Shown here piece by piece: positions 25,628-34,748 of a stretch of 64,000 bases of DNA. This stretch comes from G963667075 sp963667075. GTDB lineage: Bacteria; Pseudomonadota; Alphaproteobacteria; Micavibrionales; Micavibrionaceae. Where the stretch lies: positions 1,798,001 through 1,862,000 of the forward strand of contig OY762938.1 of NCBI GenBank assembly GCA_963667075.1, written 5' to 3'. Position 1 is the stretch's first letter. Each line of letters begins with the position of its first letter. The notes under the pieces were generated by a model. The model ran no database searches. It was not told the DNA's origin and worked only from the letters and a program-made list of their open reading frames with translations. Position numbers and translations under genes: made by a program.

Positions 25628-26620
25628 ATGTGGATGATTAGAAATAGTGGCGGCAAATTTGTCGATGATTTTATTGATAAAGGCATGGTTGGCGTTGGTT
25701 GGGATGATGTCGGTTCATTAAGTGCGCTGAAAGATCGTGATCAGATTATTGAAAAAGTCAAAGTTACATGGCCTGAATATAAGCCTATGAAAGCTGTGGT
25801 CACGGGGAGTCAACTTAATAAGATTGCCAATGTTATACAGGCAAAGGATCGTGTTATTACTTACGATCCTTCAACTCGAATGTATCATATAGGCCGTATT
25901 GAAAGCGGTTATATTTTTGATCAAGAAACCGAGAATGACAGAGCGCATAAGCGCAGAGTTAAATGGAAGCATAAGATTGATCGTGATCGTCTTTCCGTAG
26001 CCTCTAAAAACTCTTTAGGTTCAACGCTTACTATTTTTGAAGTGCCGGAAGATGTTGAACGTGAACTTGATGCTTTATTGAGTGGTAAAGAGTACACAGA
26101 GGGAGGGCCGGAAGCATTCGCCGATAGTGAGACACTTGATAGGCAAAGCCTATTAGAGGATTTGAAATCAAGAGCAAGAGAGTTTACTAAGGACAAACTA
26201 ATGGCACTTGATTGGGATGAGATGCAAGAGCTTGTCGCAGGTGTGATACGTGCTATGGGCTACAAAACGCGCGTCTCCCCACATGGTTCCGATCGTGGAA
26301 AAGATATAGTCGCGTCCCCGGATGGCCTTGGATTGGAACAGCCGCGTATCGTTGTTGAAGTGAAGCATCGTCCAAACACACAAATGGGTTCACAAGAAAT
26401 CCGCAGCTTTTTAGGTGGTCGTCATAAGGATGATAAAGGCTTGTATGTGAGCACAGGCGGCTTCACCAAAGATGCTCTATATGAAGCTGATCGTGCTCAA
26501 ATCCCTGTCACTTTGATGGATATTGATGACCTTGTTGATCTGGTTATTGATAACTATGAGAACATGGATATGGATACAGGCACATTGTTACCCTTAACTA
26601 AAATCTATTGGCCTACTTGA
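25628..26620 (+). CDS. mrr: Mrr-family restriction endonuclease with PUA-like N domain
   Basis: The N-terminal ~160 residues begin MWMIRNSGGKFVDDFIDKGMVGVGWDD, the pattern of a PUA/EVE-like module found at the start of restriction-system proteins. The C-terminal third is the Mrr catalytic domain: LDWDEMQELVAGVIRAMGY, then GSDRGKDIVAS (acidic metal residues) and VVEVKHR (the ExK part), followed by QEIRSFLGG. Such enzymes cut foreign, often modified, DNA and are stand-alone. The start at 25628 is chosen because GGAAAGGA lies about nine bases upstream. Confidence 0.85.
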   Translation: MWMIRNSGGKFVDDFIDKGMVGVGWDDVGSLSALKDRDQIIEKVKVTWPEYKPMKAVVTGSQLNKIANVIQAKDRVITYDPSTRMYHIGRIESGYIFDQETENDRAHKRRVKWKHKIDRDRLSVASKNSLGSTLTIFEVPEDVERELDALLSGKEYTEGGPEAFADSETLDRQSLLEDLKSRAREFTKDKLMALDWDEMQELVAGVIRAMGYKTRVSPHGSDRGKDIVASPDGLGLEQPRIVVEVKHRPNTQMGSQEIRSFLGGRHKDDKGLYVSTGGFTKDALYEADRAQIPVTLMDIDDLVDLVIDNYENMDMDTGTLLPLTKIYWPT

Positions 26621-26756
26621 TTGCAATGGTCGATTTCTAACGATACGGGCTTGACACCTACTGTGGAAATAATTTCTGATATAAAATCATCCACATCAAA
26701 TGCCCGTCTGTAATTCTTCAATTTACTGGCTTTAATACTGTTTATAGTCATTCTGA

Positions 26757-26904
26757 TTTGAAATCGACTATGTCATGCGAGTGCTGTCATTCCCGCGAGA
26801 GAGGCCTTTCAAGGCCGAACATAAACAGTGTGACTCCAGAACAAAGAGTACGGCAATGCCGTGCACATTATTTTACTGGATGCTGGATCATGTCCGGTGT
26901 GACG
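26757..26904 (+). repeat. Dispersed ~145-bp repeat, copy 2
   Basis: This matches the complement of 9968-10112 along its length (CATTCCCGCGAGAGAGGCCT, GGCCGAACATAAACAG, ACTGGAT). It lies between the Mrr-type gene and carD. It carries no ORF. Confidence 0.8.
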
Positions 26905-26950
26905 ATCAGGGGCGATTCTGTTTCCAGTAGATCGCTTTTTACGGCTTGTC

Positions 26951-26988
26951 AAAAAAAGGGATACGTTTGTGTGACGTATCCCTTTTTG
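26951..26988 (-). terminator. Bidirectional terminator downstream of carD
   Basis: AAAAAGGGATACG (26953-26965) pairs with CGTATCCCTTTTT (26975-26987), giving T runs on either strand. It ends carD transcripts. Confidence 0.85.
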
Positions 26989-27013
26989 TGTTCTTTGTAA
27001 AAGCAGTGTTTTT

Positions 27014-27583
27014 CTATGCCGCTTCTTTTTCGGCGATTTCTTCTGTGTCATCGTCGAAGTCGAGAAGGTCTTTGCTTTTGTCGATTCCCATGATGTCTTC
27101 GAGGCGTTCTGTGGCTTCGGCTTCGCTTAGTTTTTCAACGGCGGCGACTTCACGGGCCAGACGCTCTAAGGCAGACTGATAAATTTGACGTTCGCTGTAT
27201 GATTGCTCGTTATCATCTGTTTTCCGTTTCAGATCACGAAGAACTTCTGCGATGGCAACCGGATCGCCTGAATTGATTTTTAGTTCATATTCCTGTGCGC
27301 GGCGGCTCCACATCGTGCGGCGAACGCGTGAACGGCCTTTCAGTGTTTTAAGAGCATCGTCCAGACGGTCTGTTGAACTCAGTTTGCGCAGGCCGGATGT
27401 TTTGGCTTTGAATACAGGTACTTTAAGACGCATACGGTCTTTTTCAAAAGAAATGGCGTAAAGTTTAACTTCAGTACCAGCAATCGTTTGCGTTTCAACG
27501 CCTTCGATTTGTCCTACGCCATGCGCGGGGTATACAACGTAGTCTCCTTTATCAAAATTAACATTTGTGTTGCTAACAGCCAT
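27014..27583 (-). CDS. carD: CarD-family RNA polymerase-binding regulator
   Basis: This 189-residue protein begins with a Tudor-like RNA-polymerase interaction domain (FDKGDYVVYPAHGVGQIEGVETQ). A helical DNA-binding part follows, with KTLKGRSRVRRTMWSRRAQEYELKINSGDPVAIAEVLRDL and a C-terminal acidic tail. CarD stabilises open complexes at rRNA and other promoters. In many alphaproteobacteria it sits near this ferredoxin, as here. A weak TTGAAA-17-TAGGGT pair lies upstream of the start, on the minus strand. Confidence 0.95.
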   Translation of the reverse strand: MAVSNTNVNFDKGDYVVYPAHGVGQIEGVETQTIAGTEVKLYAISFEKDRMRLKVPVFKAKTSGLRKLSSTDRLDDALKTLKGRSRVRRTMWSRRAQEYELKINSGDPVAIAEVLRDLKRKTDDNEQSYSERQIYQSALERLAREVAAVEKLSEAEATERLEDIMGIDKSKDLLDFDDDTEEIAEKEAA

Positions 27584-27897
27584 GTATGATACCTTTTTTT
27601 ATTATTGTTGAAAACGTAAAAATCCACCTTTCCAAGACAGGTTTTTTGTCCTAGAAATAGACGATTTTAAATATTTGAGAAACGATGGGGAGAGCCTGCT
27701 CTGTCAAATGCATGTTCTTTAATTCTGGCGGATAAAAAGTGCTCCGCATCTCTATTCTGGTCGGCTTTGGCTAGTTATCCATCGTTAAACAATGCGCCTA
27801 CCCTATCAGAAAATTGCTAAATTTTCAACAATTTGTTTACGATTTTTTAATAGGTGGTCTTCTGATTCCTTGCTGAGCTTGGGGTGGGGCTCTTTTT
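27584..27897. other. Gap between carD and the ferredoxin gene
   Basis: No ORF is convincing. On the minus strand TTGAAA (27823-27828) and TAGGGT (27800-27805) are 17 bases apart, a weak candidate carD promoter. The rest is unremarkable AT-rich sequence. Confidence 0.4.
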
Positions 27898-28236
27898 TTA
27901 ATCACCTTCGCCAGGCTCGGGGGAGAAGTGCTCCTCGTATTTTCCGGGCTTGTCTTTAAATTCTTCGGCTTCTGGTAGGGGGGCTTTTTGGCGTGTGATA
28001 TTGGGCCATATCTCAGAATATTTTCTGTTAAGCTCTAAAAATTTTCCAGCGTCTTTGTGGTCGTCTGCTACAATGGCATCAATAGGGCATTCGGGTGCGC
28101 ATACACCGCAATCAATACATTCATCAGGGTTGATAACAACCATGTTTTCGCCCTCATAAAAACAGTCAACGGGACAGACTTCTACACAATCAGTGTATTT
28201 GCATTTGATACAGTTATCGAGAACAACGAAAGTCAT
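27898..28236 (-). CDS. fdxA: 7Fe-type ferredoxin
   Basis: This 112-residue electron carrier has two cluster motifs. VLDNCIKCKYTDCVEVCPVDC is the 3Fe-4S/4Fe-4S type. PDECIDCGVCAPECPIDAI is a classical 4Fe-4S set. A long C-terminal extension (LELNRKYSEIWPNITRQK) is typical of FdxA-like proteins in alphaproteobacteria. It sits upstream of carD on the same strand. Confidence 0.95.
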   Translation of the reverse strand: MTFVVLDNCIKCKYTDCVEVCPVDCFYEGENMVVINPDECIDCGVCAPECPIDAIVADDHKDAGKFLELNRKYSEIWPNITRQKAPLPEAEEFKDKPGKYEEHFSPEPGEGD

Positions 28237-28326
28237 GGAAGTTTCCTTGAAAAAGTGGTGTCGTTTTGAATGATTTATTACATATTTACTCAGTGCAGCA
28301 TAACTTAAAAAAGTTTCATTCCCTTG

Positions 28327-29220
28327 TCAAAAATTAAAGTGATTAAAAGTCAAAGAAGGGGACTCAGATAAGGTGTCCAGTGTCGCTTTCTGGCCGAAGG
28401 GGAGCGCGTAAAACGTTTCGGTATGTCCAAAAGGTGCATTTGTAATAATGGGTATATTCAGCCCGTCTGTGTGCTCTTTTATGATCTCTTTCAAGGTAAA
28501 GCCGAAGGGCGTTCCTGTATCTTTATTTTTGGTGAATTGTCCAAAGAGAATGCCTGACAGTTTTTCAAAAGGTAGGGCACGTTTTAGTTGTAGCAGCATG
28601 CGGTCTATGCGGCTGAGTTCTTCGCCGACGTCTTCCAGAAATAAAATAGCACCGTTAAAGTTAGGCATATAATCTGTACCGATTTGTGCGCATATTATAC
28701 TTAAAGAGCCGCCAAGAAGAGGGCCGCTTCCTTTTCCTTTGTAAAAAATTTCGGACTGGCCAGTAGGATACGGCCTTTTTTTACCGTGAATGAGGGAGAA
28801 GAAAAAATCCAGAGAATCCTGATTCAGCAAGGGAAGACTTTGTACCACTGGGCCCCACAGAGAAGGCAGGCCTGCTTTTTTGTACAGGGCGCATGAGATA
28901 GCCGTCGAATCGCTAAAGCCAATATAAAGTTTCTTATTTTGCAGTATGATATTGTAATCAAGTTCATCTAGAATATGAGCGGCACGATTACCCCCTCTGC
29001 CCGCCATTACAATATCAATTGAAGGATCTGTTATAACTTCTTGAAAAGCTGTGGATTTTTGACCGGATGTTCCTGCGCTAGCATGGTTTTTTAACTGGCA
29101 TTGTGGATGAATAAAAACATCTAATCTATTGTTTTTTAATATATTTACACCCTTATGAAACAGCTCTTCTGATATTGTGCTTGAAGGCGCGATAATAGCA
29201 ATTTTGGGCTTTTTATTCAT
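28327..29220 (-). CDS. ldcA: LD-carboxypeptidase (peptidase S66)
   Basis: This 297-residue enzyme removes the terminal D-Ala from the murein tetrapeptide in the cytoplasm during cell-wall recycling. Seen are IAIIAPSSTISEELFHKG at the start, a GRGGNRAAHILDELDYNII block, the nucleophile region YIGFSDSTAISCALYK, LLGGSLSIICAQIGTDYMPN and ILFLEDVGEELSRIDRML, which fit the family. Length is normal. It lies 20 bases downstream of greA on the same strand. Confidence 0.85.
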   Translation of the reverse strand: MNKKPKIAIIAPSSTISEELFHKGVNILKNNRLDVFIHPQCQLKNHASAGTSGQKSTAFQEVITDPSIDIVMAGRGGNRAAHILDELDYNIILQNKKLYIGFSDSTAISCALYKKAGLPSLWGPVVQSLPLLNQDSLDFFFSLIHGKKRPYPTGQSEIFYKGKGSGPLLGGSLSIICAQIGTDYMPNFNGAILFLEDVGEELSRIDRMLLQLKRALPFEKLSGILFGQFTKNKDTGTPFGFTLKEIIKEHTDGLNIPIITNAPFGHTETFYALPFGQKATLDTLSESPSLTFNHFNF

Positions 29221-29240
29221 GGTGTGTAGTTAATGGAGCA

Positions 29241-29714
29241 CTACCCGTAAATCACTTCCAGAATTTCGTAGTCAACTGTGCCTTTTGGGGTTATGACAGG
29301 GACGCTGTCGCCAACGGCTTTTCCTATTAGTGCTCGTGCGATAGGGGAGGTCACAGAGATGCGTCCTTCATCGGCGTTGGACTCATATTCGCCAACAATC
29401 TGAAGAGAACGCTCTTCATCTGTTTCTTCATCAACGATAACGACTTTGGCACCGAATTTTACGGTATCTCCTGACAAGGCGGTAGGGTCGATAATCTGTG
29501 CTGCTGAAATAACGGCTTCCAGCTCTTTGATCCGGCCTTCGATAAAGCTCTGCTTTTCGCGTGCCGCATGATACTCCGCATTTTCTGAGAGGTCGCCATG
29601 CGCGCGGGCTTCTGCGATGTCTTCAATCACAGCAGGACGCTCGACAGATTTCAAATTCTTCAATTCACTTTCCAGCGCATTATAGCCGGATCTGGTCATG
29701 GGCACTTTTTCCAT
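29241..29714 (-). CDS. greA: Transcription elongation factor GreA
   Basis: GreA rescues backtracked RNA polymerase by promoting cleavage of the nascent transcript. The coiled-coil arm carries the acidic tip DIAEARAHGDLSENAEYHAAREKQ near residue 41. The C-terminal domain is FKBP-like and has the SP-IARALIGKAVGDSV block. The start at MEKVPMTRSGY (29714) is chosen because AAAGGAA lies upstream; an ATG seven codons earlier sits on that site. The length, 157 residues, is normal. Confidence 0.95.
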   Translation of the reverse strand: MEKVPMTRSGYNALESELKNLKSVERPAVIEDIAEARAHGDLSENAEYHAAREKQSFIEGRIKELEAVISAAQIIDPTALSGDTVKFGAKVVIVDEETDEERSLQIVGEYESNADEGRISVTSPIARALIGKAVGDSVPVITPKGTVDYEILEVIYG

Positions 29715-29879
29715 GATGAGATGAGTTCCTTTCACTTACAGGGAATGGAAGAACTATAAGGGAGCTCTGTATTTTGCGTCAATGTTTTTTTAACCGTAAA
29801 AAATCTTGCATATGTTTTTAATGCGGTGTTATGACATCTTAAAAGAAATACAAAATAATAGTTTTAAGAGGGTTTTAGT

Positions 29880-30383
29880 ATGTTAGCGTGTTTAGAGAGA
29901 CTATCAGGTCGTTTTCAAGAAAAAGCAGCCATTAAAGAGATTATTTCCAGACCGGCGAATACGTTGGAAGAGAAGAAGGCTGTTCTGACTGATTTAAAGA
30001 ATATTGGCGGAGAAAAGGCTACGTCAGAAATTTACAATATTATTACCTCTCCTTCTTGTGATGATGAATTGTTTGTGCACGGGGTAGAGGCCATTAGAGA
30101 CACTGAAAATGCCTTAAACAGGGTGTTTTTGCTTATGGCTTCTTTGGGGATAGAGGCGCTGCAATACAAACAGGGCCGGAAAGAAGGCCCCACGCATGAA
30201 GACGCTATTTTGGACGCTATGGTGCATATCGGGAAAACAACGAAAGAGCCGAAAATAGAAACGGCTGGAGAGTGTATCCACTATTGGGGTGAATATTACT
30301 ATCCTGAACAGGCAAAAAAGGCGCTGGCTGATCTTAATGCTGCGGCAAAAAAATCTGCGCCGAAATGTGCTGTTGGTGCGTAA
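29880..30383 (+). CDS. Helical protein of unknown function (167 aa)
   Basis: This soluble protein has mostly helical composition with HEAT-like regularity (KKAVLTDLKNIGGEKATSEI, ELFVHGVEAIRDTENALNRV). A more polar C terminus includes ETAGECIHYWGEYYYPEQAKKAL. No signal peptide or membrane segment is seen. A weak AGAGGG lies upstream of the ATG. I do not recognise the family. Confidence 0.55.
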   Translation: MLACLERLSGRFQEKAAIKEIISRPANTLEEKKAVLTDLKNIGGEKATSEIYNIITSPSCDDELFVHGVEAIRDTENALNRVFLLMASLGIEALQYKQGRKEGPTHEDAILDAMVHIGKTTKEPKIETAGECIHYWGEYYYPEQAKKALADLNAAAKKSAPKCAVGA

Positions 30384-30459
30384 TACCATTTCCTCATCAT
30401 CTGATGAGGAAAGCGTTCAGACGCTACGCAAGCTTCGCGCTTTTGCGCGGGGTTGCCGT

Positions 30460-30557
30460 CGCACCCCCTATACCAATACTCATTTAATGAACGCGAATTG
30501 GTATAAGATATAGCGCATGGTTTTTTATACTCATTTTATATGACATGCGCTATAACT
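30460..30557. repeat. Palindromic repeats after the 167-aa gene
   Basis: ATACCAATACTCATTTAATG and its partial complement (GAACGCGAATTGGTAT) form one dyad. Then TATAGCGCATGG...TATGACATGCGCTATA forms another. The second is a variant of motifs at about 10154-10170 and 16545-16570. Confidence 0.6.
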
Positions 30558-30563
30558 CTAATT

Positions 30564-33500
30564 CTATACCGTCTCCCGCTCATCCTCCTCAAAGGCACCG
30601 TTGAAATAATCCTGCAGCGGCGCGACTTCGATTTCGCGGGCGCGGATGGCGCGCATGGCCTGGACGCCGGCGCGGGCGGCCGTGATGAGGGTGTAGTAGG
30701 GGATTCTGTGCATCAAGGCACTGCGTCTGATACTCATGGAATCGGCGACGGCTTGCGGGCCTTTTGTGGTGTTGATCATAAAGTCTATCTCACCGTTGAT
30801 AATGGCATCCACAACATGCGGCTGGCCTTCCATGACTTTGTTGATGCGTTTAACCTCTAGGCCCTGTTCACGCAGGAAAGCACATGTGCCGCCTGTGGCA
30901 ATCAGGTGAAAGCCCATTTCAGCGAGTTCTCTGGCGAGTGGGGTCAGGGATTCTTTATCTGCATCTTTGACAGAGAGAAAGACGGTGCCTTCCTGTGGCA
31001 GGGCTGTACCGGCGCCAAGCTGTGATTTTGCAAAAGCGTGTGCTACCTCGAAGTCAATGCCCATGACTTCGCCAGTGGATTTCATCTCCGGCCCTAAAAT
31101 CGGATCAACGCCCGGGAATTTTGTGAAGGGCAGAACAGGGGCCTTCACAGAGGTGTGGTCCGGGTTCATGCCTTTGAGAAGCCCTTCTTTTTTGAAGTGG
31201 TCCAGTTTTTCACCGGCAATAATGCGTGCGGCTATTTTGGCGACCGGCGTGCCCGTGGCTTTGGCAACAAAGGGCACTGTGCGGGAGGCACGTGGGTTCA
31301 CCTCCAGAATGAAAATGTTGTACTCGCCTGTATCACGGTTGCGTTTCAGCGCAAACTGGATGTTCATAAGGCCGACAACGTTTAAGGCTTTGGCCAGTTT
31401 TTTTGTCTGCTTTTCAAGTTCACGTACCGTCCTGTAGGGCAGTGAGTGAGGCGGCAGGACACAGGCACTGTCCCCTGAATGAATGCCGGCTTCCTCGATA
31501 TGTTCCATAATGCCCGCGACATAGACATCTTTGCCATCACACAAGGCATCTACGTCAATTTCGATGGCTTCTTTTAAGTAACGGTCCAGCAGAACCGGCG
31601 TGTCGCCTGATACTTTGACGGCTGTCGCAATATAGCGTTTTAAGCCGTCCATATCATGCACGATTTCCATTGCTTGTCCGCCCAGCACGTAAGAGGGGCG
31701 CAACACAAGTGGAAAGCCGAGTTTTTCTGCCATGTCTATGGCTTCTTGCGAAGAACGGGCCAGCGCATTAGGCGGCTGACGCAGCTTTAATTCATGAAGG
31801 AGCTTTTGGAACCGTTCGCGGTCTTCGGCCAGATCAATGGCGTCAGGATCAGTGCCTAGAATAGGAACGCCAGCTTTTTGAAGCGCATTGGCCAGATTAA
31901 GCGGTGTTTGTCCGCCAAGCTGCACAACAACGCCGACGAGTTCGCCGTTTTTCTTTTCAGCCTCGATGATCTCAATCACATCTTCGAAGGTCAGTGGTTC
32001 AAAATAAAGGCGGTCTGAGGTCTCGGGATCGGTTGAGACGGTCTCGGGGTTACAGTTGATCATGATGGTCTCATACCCGGCTTCTTTCAAGGCGTAAGAA
32101 GCATGGACGCAGCAATAATCAAATTCAATGCCCTGACCAATTCTGTTTGGGCCGCCGCCAAGGATAACAATTTTTTTCCTGTCGGAGGGATCACATTCAT
32201 TTTCAGGCTCTGTTATGCCATCCCCTTCATAGCAGCTATACATATAAGGCGTAGAAGAAGGGATTTCTGCCGCGCATGTATCAACCCGCTTGTAAACGGG
32301 GCGGATGTTTTGTTTATGGCGTGCCTTGCGTACGTATTTTTCATCAATGTCCAAAAGTTCTGCAAGGCGGGCATCAGAAAATCCCATTTTTTTGATCGTC
32401 AGCCAGTCATCGGCTGTTGCTGGGAGGCCGTTTTCTTTTATTTTGTTTTCCGTATCAACAATGCCTTTCAGGCGTTCCAGATACCAGGGATCGTATTTTG
32501 TAATGCTCTGAATTTCTTCCATGGGGAATCCCAGGCGCATGGCTTGCGCGATATAAAGAATTCTTTGCGGTGTCGCTTTGGCAAGGGCTGCGCGGATCTG
32601 GTCCGGGTGCGGGACTTTTTGTTCTTTGGAGGGCGAACCAATCGGCATCTCGCTAAAGCCATTTAGCCCTTTCTCAAGCGAACGCAGCGATTTTTGCATG
32701 GATTCCTCAAAAGAACGGCCAATGGACATCGCTTCACCAACCGATTTCATGGCGGTGGTGAGGGTGTTTTCTGTGCCTTTGAATTTCTCAAAAGCAAAGC
32801 GCGGAATTTTGGTGACGACATAATCAATGGAAGGCTCAAACGAGGCCGGTGTTTTGCCGCCTGTGATGTCATTGGCCAGTTCGTCCAGCGTATAGCCAAT
32901 AGCGAGCTTGGCTGCAATTTTGGCAATCGGGAAGCCGGTGGCTTTGGAGGCGAGCGCAGAAGAACGGCTGACACGCGGGTTCATTTCAATGACCACCATG
33001 CGCCCGTCTTCCGGGTTCACGGCGAACTGTACGTTCGATCCACCCGTTTCAACGCCAATGCCGCGCAGTACGGCAATAGAGGCGTTGCGCATGATCTGGT
33101 ATTCTTTGTCGGTGAGCGTCAGGGCAGGGGCGACCGTGATGGAGTCCCCCGTATGAACACCCATAGGATCAATGTTTTCAATAGAGCAGATGATAATGCA
33201 GTTATCGTTTTTATCGCGTACAACCTCCATTTCATATTCTTTCCATCCCAGGACAGATTCTTCCACGAGCACTTCGGTCACGGGAGAGGCGTCCAGCCCC
33301 TCACGGATGATACGTTCATACTCTTCACGGTTATAGGCAATCCCGCCGCCTGTGCCGCCAAGCGTAAAAGAGGGGCGGATAATAGCAGGCAGGCCGATAT
33401 TTTTGAGAGCCTCTGCGCCTTCCTCACGTGTATGAACAATCTGGCTTTTCGGACTTTCAAGGCCGAGTTCGTCCATACATTCGCGGAATTTCTGGCGGTC

Positions 33501-33881
33501 TTCGGCCTTGTCAATGACATCAGCGCGTGCACCGATCAGCTCAATCCCCAGACGCTCTAATGTGCCGTCATTGGCAAGATCCAGTGCTGTATTAAGGGCT
33601 GTCTGTCCGCCCATGGTGGGCAGAATGGCATCCGGTCTTTCCCGTTCCAGAATTTTAGCCACCACTTGCGGGGTAATCGGTTCGATATAGGTCGCGTCTG
33701 CCATATCGGGGTCTGTCATAATCGTGGCCGGATTGGAGTTCACCAGAATAACCCTGTATCCTTCTTCCCGCAGTGCTTTACACGCTTGCGTTCCCGAATA
33801 ATCAAACTCACACGCCTGCCCAATCACAATAGGGCCCGCGCCGATGATGCATATGGATTTGATGTCAGTTCTTTTTGGCAT
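30564..33881 (-). CDS. carB: Carbamoyl-phosphate synthase, large subunit
   Basis: This 1105-residue enzyme makes carbamoyl phosphate from bicarbonate, ammonia and two ATP for arginine and pyrimidines. Two ATP-grasp halves are visible: the first with GAGPIVIGQACEFDYSGTQA and MGGQTALNTALDL, the second with GGGPNRIGQGIEFDYCCVHA and VQLGGQTPLNLANAL. Metal-binding EMNPRVSRSSALASKATGFP and its counterpart EVNPRASRT are present. An allosteric MGS-like domain (LSVKDADKESLTPLARELAEMGF) closes the protein. The carA gene is not adjacent: two small repeat-bounded genes lie between. Confidence 0.98.
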   Translation of the reverse strand: MPKRTDIKSICIIGAGPIVIGQACEFDYSGTQACKALREEGYRVILVNSNPATIMTDPDMADATYIEPITPQVVAKILERERPDAILPTMGGQTALNTALDLANDGTLERLGIELIGARADVIDKAEDRQKFRECMDELGLESPKSQIVHTREEGAEALKNIGLPAIIRPSFTLGGTGGGIAYNREEYERIIREGLDASPVTEVLVEESVLGWKEYEMEVVRDKNDNCIIICSIENIDPMGVHTGDSITVAPALTLTDKEYQIMRNASIAVLRGIGVETGGSNVQFAVNPEDGRMVVIEMNPRVSRSSALASKATGFPIAKIAAKLAIGYTLDELANDITGGKTPASFEPSIDYVVTKIPRFAFEKFKGTENTLTTAMKSVGEAMSIGRSFEESMQKSLRSLEKGLNGFSEMPIGSPSKEQKVPHPDQIRAALAKATPQRILYIAQAMRLGFPMEEIQSITKYDPWYLERLKGIVDTENKIKENGLPATADDWLTIKKMGFSDARLAELLDIDEKYVRKARHKQNIRPVYKRVDTCAAEIPSSTPYMYSCYEGDGITEPENECDPSDRKKIVILGGGPNRIGQGIEFDYCCVHASYALKEAGYETIMINCNPETVSTDPETSDRLYFEPLTFEDVIEIIEAEKKNGELVGVVVQLGGQTPLNLANALQKAGVPILGTDPDAIDLAEDRERFQKLLHELKLRQPPNALARSSQEAIDMAEKLGFPLVLRPSYVLGGQAMEIVHDMDGLKRYIATAVKVSGDTPVLLDRYLKEAIEIDVDALCDGKDVYVAGIMEHIEEAGIHSGDSACVLPPHSLPYRTVRELEKQTKKLAKALNVVGLMNIQFALKRNRDTGEYNIFILEVNPRASRTVPFVAKATGTPVAKIAARIIAGEKLDHFKKEGLLKGMNPDHTSVKAPVLPFTKFPGVDPILGPEMKSTGEVMGIDFEVAHAFAKSQLGAGTALPQEGTVFLSVKDADKESLTPLARELAEMGFHLIATGGTCAFLREQGLEVKRINKVMEGQPHVVDAIINGEIDFMINTTKGPQAVADSMSIRRSALMHRIPYYTLITAARAGVQAMRAIRAREIEVAPLQDYFNGAFEEDERETV

Positions 33882-33907
33882 TTTGTTTCCTTAGTTTACT
33901 TTTGTTT

Positions 33908-34316
33908 TTCACCACAGAGGGCACAGAGCTCACAGAGTTTTTATCAGAGAAAAGTTTTATTTTTTTATAAAACTAGCACTGAAATAAATAGGTACTTGAA
34001 ATTTAATTTTATTCGTCTTTTGAATTTCCTGAGTATTATCAGCTTTTCCACCTATTCCAATAACTTGTATTTTTCCTGAAACTTCTTTTTGGGATGAGTT
34101 GGAAGCAGCAACAAGGATTTCAAAATCTACAAGTTGACCATTATCTACCACTTTGCCCTCAACAGAAGCTGGAGCAATAGCCGCTATCTTTTCGGTTTTT
34201 CTTTTTGCCTCTGATACAGCCTCGCAAATATCAACCAAGACTGTTTCAATATATTCTTTTAATTCCATTTTTTCTCTCTCTAAATCCTCTGTGCTCTCTG
34301 TGTTCTCTGTGGTGAA
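33908..34316. mobile_element. Inverted-repeat-bounded cassette A (one ORF)
   Basis: The left arm TTCACCACAGAGGGCACAGA begins at 33908. The right arm, at 34286-34316, is its complement in type (CTCTGTG, TTCTCTGTGGTGAA). The 102-aa ORF occupies most of the interior. A second cassette, B, starts 10 bases later. The arms belong to the same family as copies R1-R3, but here they enclose a gene. Confidence 0.55.
33957..34268 (-). CDS. Cassette A protein, possible trypco2-like (102 aa)
   Basis: The protein begins MELKEYIETVLVDICEAV, then AKRKTEKIAAIAPASVEG, and continues as a strand-rich domain (DNGQLVDFEILVAAS, GKIQVIGIGGKAD, IKFQVPIYF). The N-terminal helix followed by VDFE.LV resembles, weakly, the small trypsin-co-occurring domain 2 family; I am not sure. 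A purine-rich AGAGAGAG lies before the ATG. It lies between carA and carB on the same strand. Confidence 0.5.
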   Translation of the reverse strand: MELKEYIETVLVDICEAVSEAKRKTEKIAAIAPASVEGKVVDNGQLVDFEILVAASNSSQKEVSGKIQVIGIGGKADNTQEIQKTNKIKFQVPIYFSASFIKK

Positions 34317-34326
34317 ATTATAAGAT

Positions 34327-34748
34327 CACAGAGGGCACAGAGGGCACAGAGTTATAGTTTTCTCCGTACAATACCGTCTTTTAATAGTTTTACGTTAAAG
34401 TTCATGAGTAATCCTAACGGGTAGTTGCCTAATCTCATATAGTTTAATAGCTGTGCTTCATCCATTGATTGTAGTGTTTTTACGCTCTTTGTTTCTATGA
34501 TGATCGTGTTTGCGATGACAAAGTCTGCACGGTAAGCGTTGTCAATTGTAATGCCGTCTATTTTGACAGGGATGATTTTTTCTTTTTCAAAAGGAAGGTT
34601 TCTTTTTTCAAACATGTAAGCCAAGGCTTTCTGATAGGCATTTTCCAGTAAACCGGGGCCTAACTGTCTATGAACATAAATACCACAATCAATGATTTGT
34701 CCGGACAAGGTGTTTAAATCTCCTGTCCTCCCTGTGTCCTCTGTGGTT
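34327..34748. mobile_element. Inverted-repeat-bounded cassette B (GxxExxY gene)
   Basis: The left arm CACAGAGGGCACAGAGGGCA (34327-34346, continuing to 34351) and the right arm TCCTGTCCTCCCTGTGTCCT (from 34720) face each other around the GxxExxY gene. The right arm is translated as part of its N terminus (NLKTTEDTGRTGD). Cassettes A and B are tandem, each with one minus-strand gene. Confidence 0.55.

Noticed and set aside
26605..26751. 48-codon minus-strand ORF after the Mrr-type gene
   Set aside because: It has no ribosome binding site, overlaps the Mrr stop and the end of a repeat, and shows no motif. It could be a decayed fragment, but I cannot support it.
32694..33560. Long ORF of 288 codons opposite carB
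   Set aside because: Fully inside carB with no motifs; carB's reading is strongly supported.
33908..34748. CRISPR array
   Set aside because: The repeated CACAGAGG units are inverted pairs around genes, of uneven length and spacing, with no regular spacers and no cas genes.
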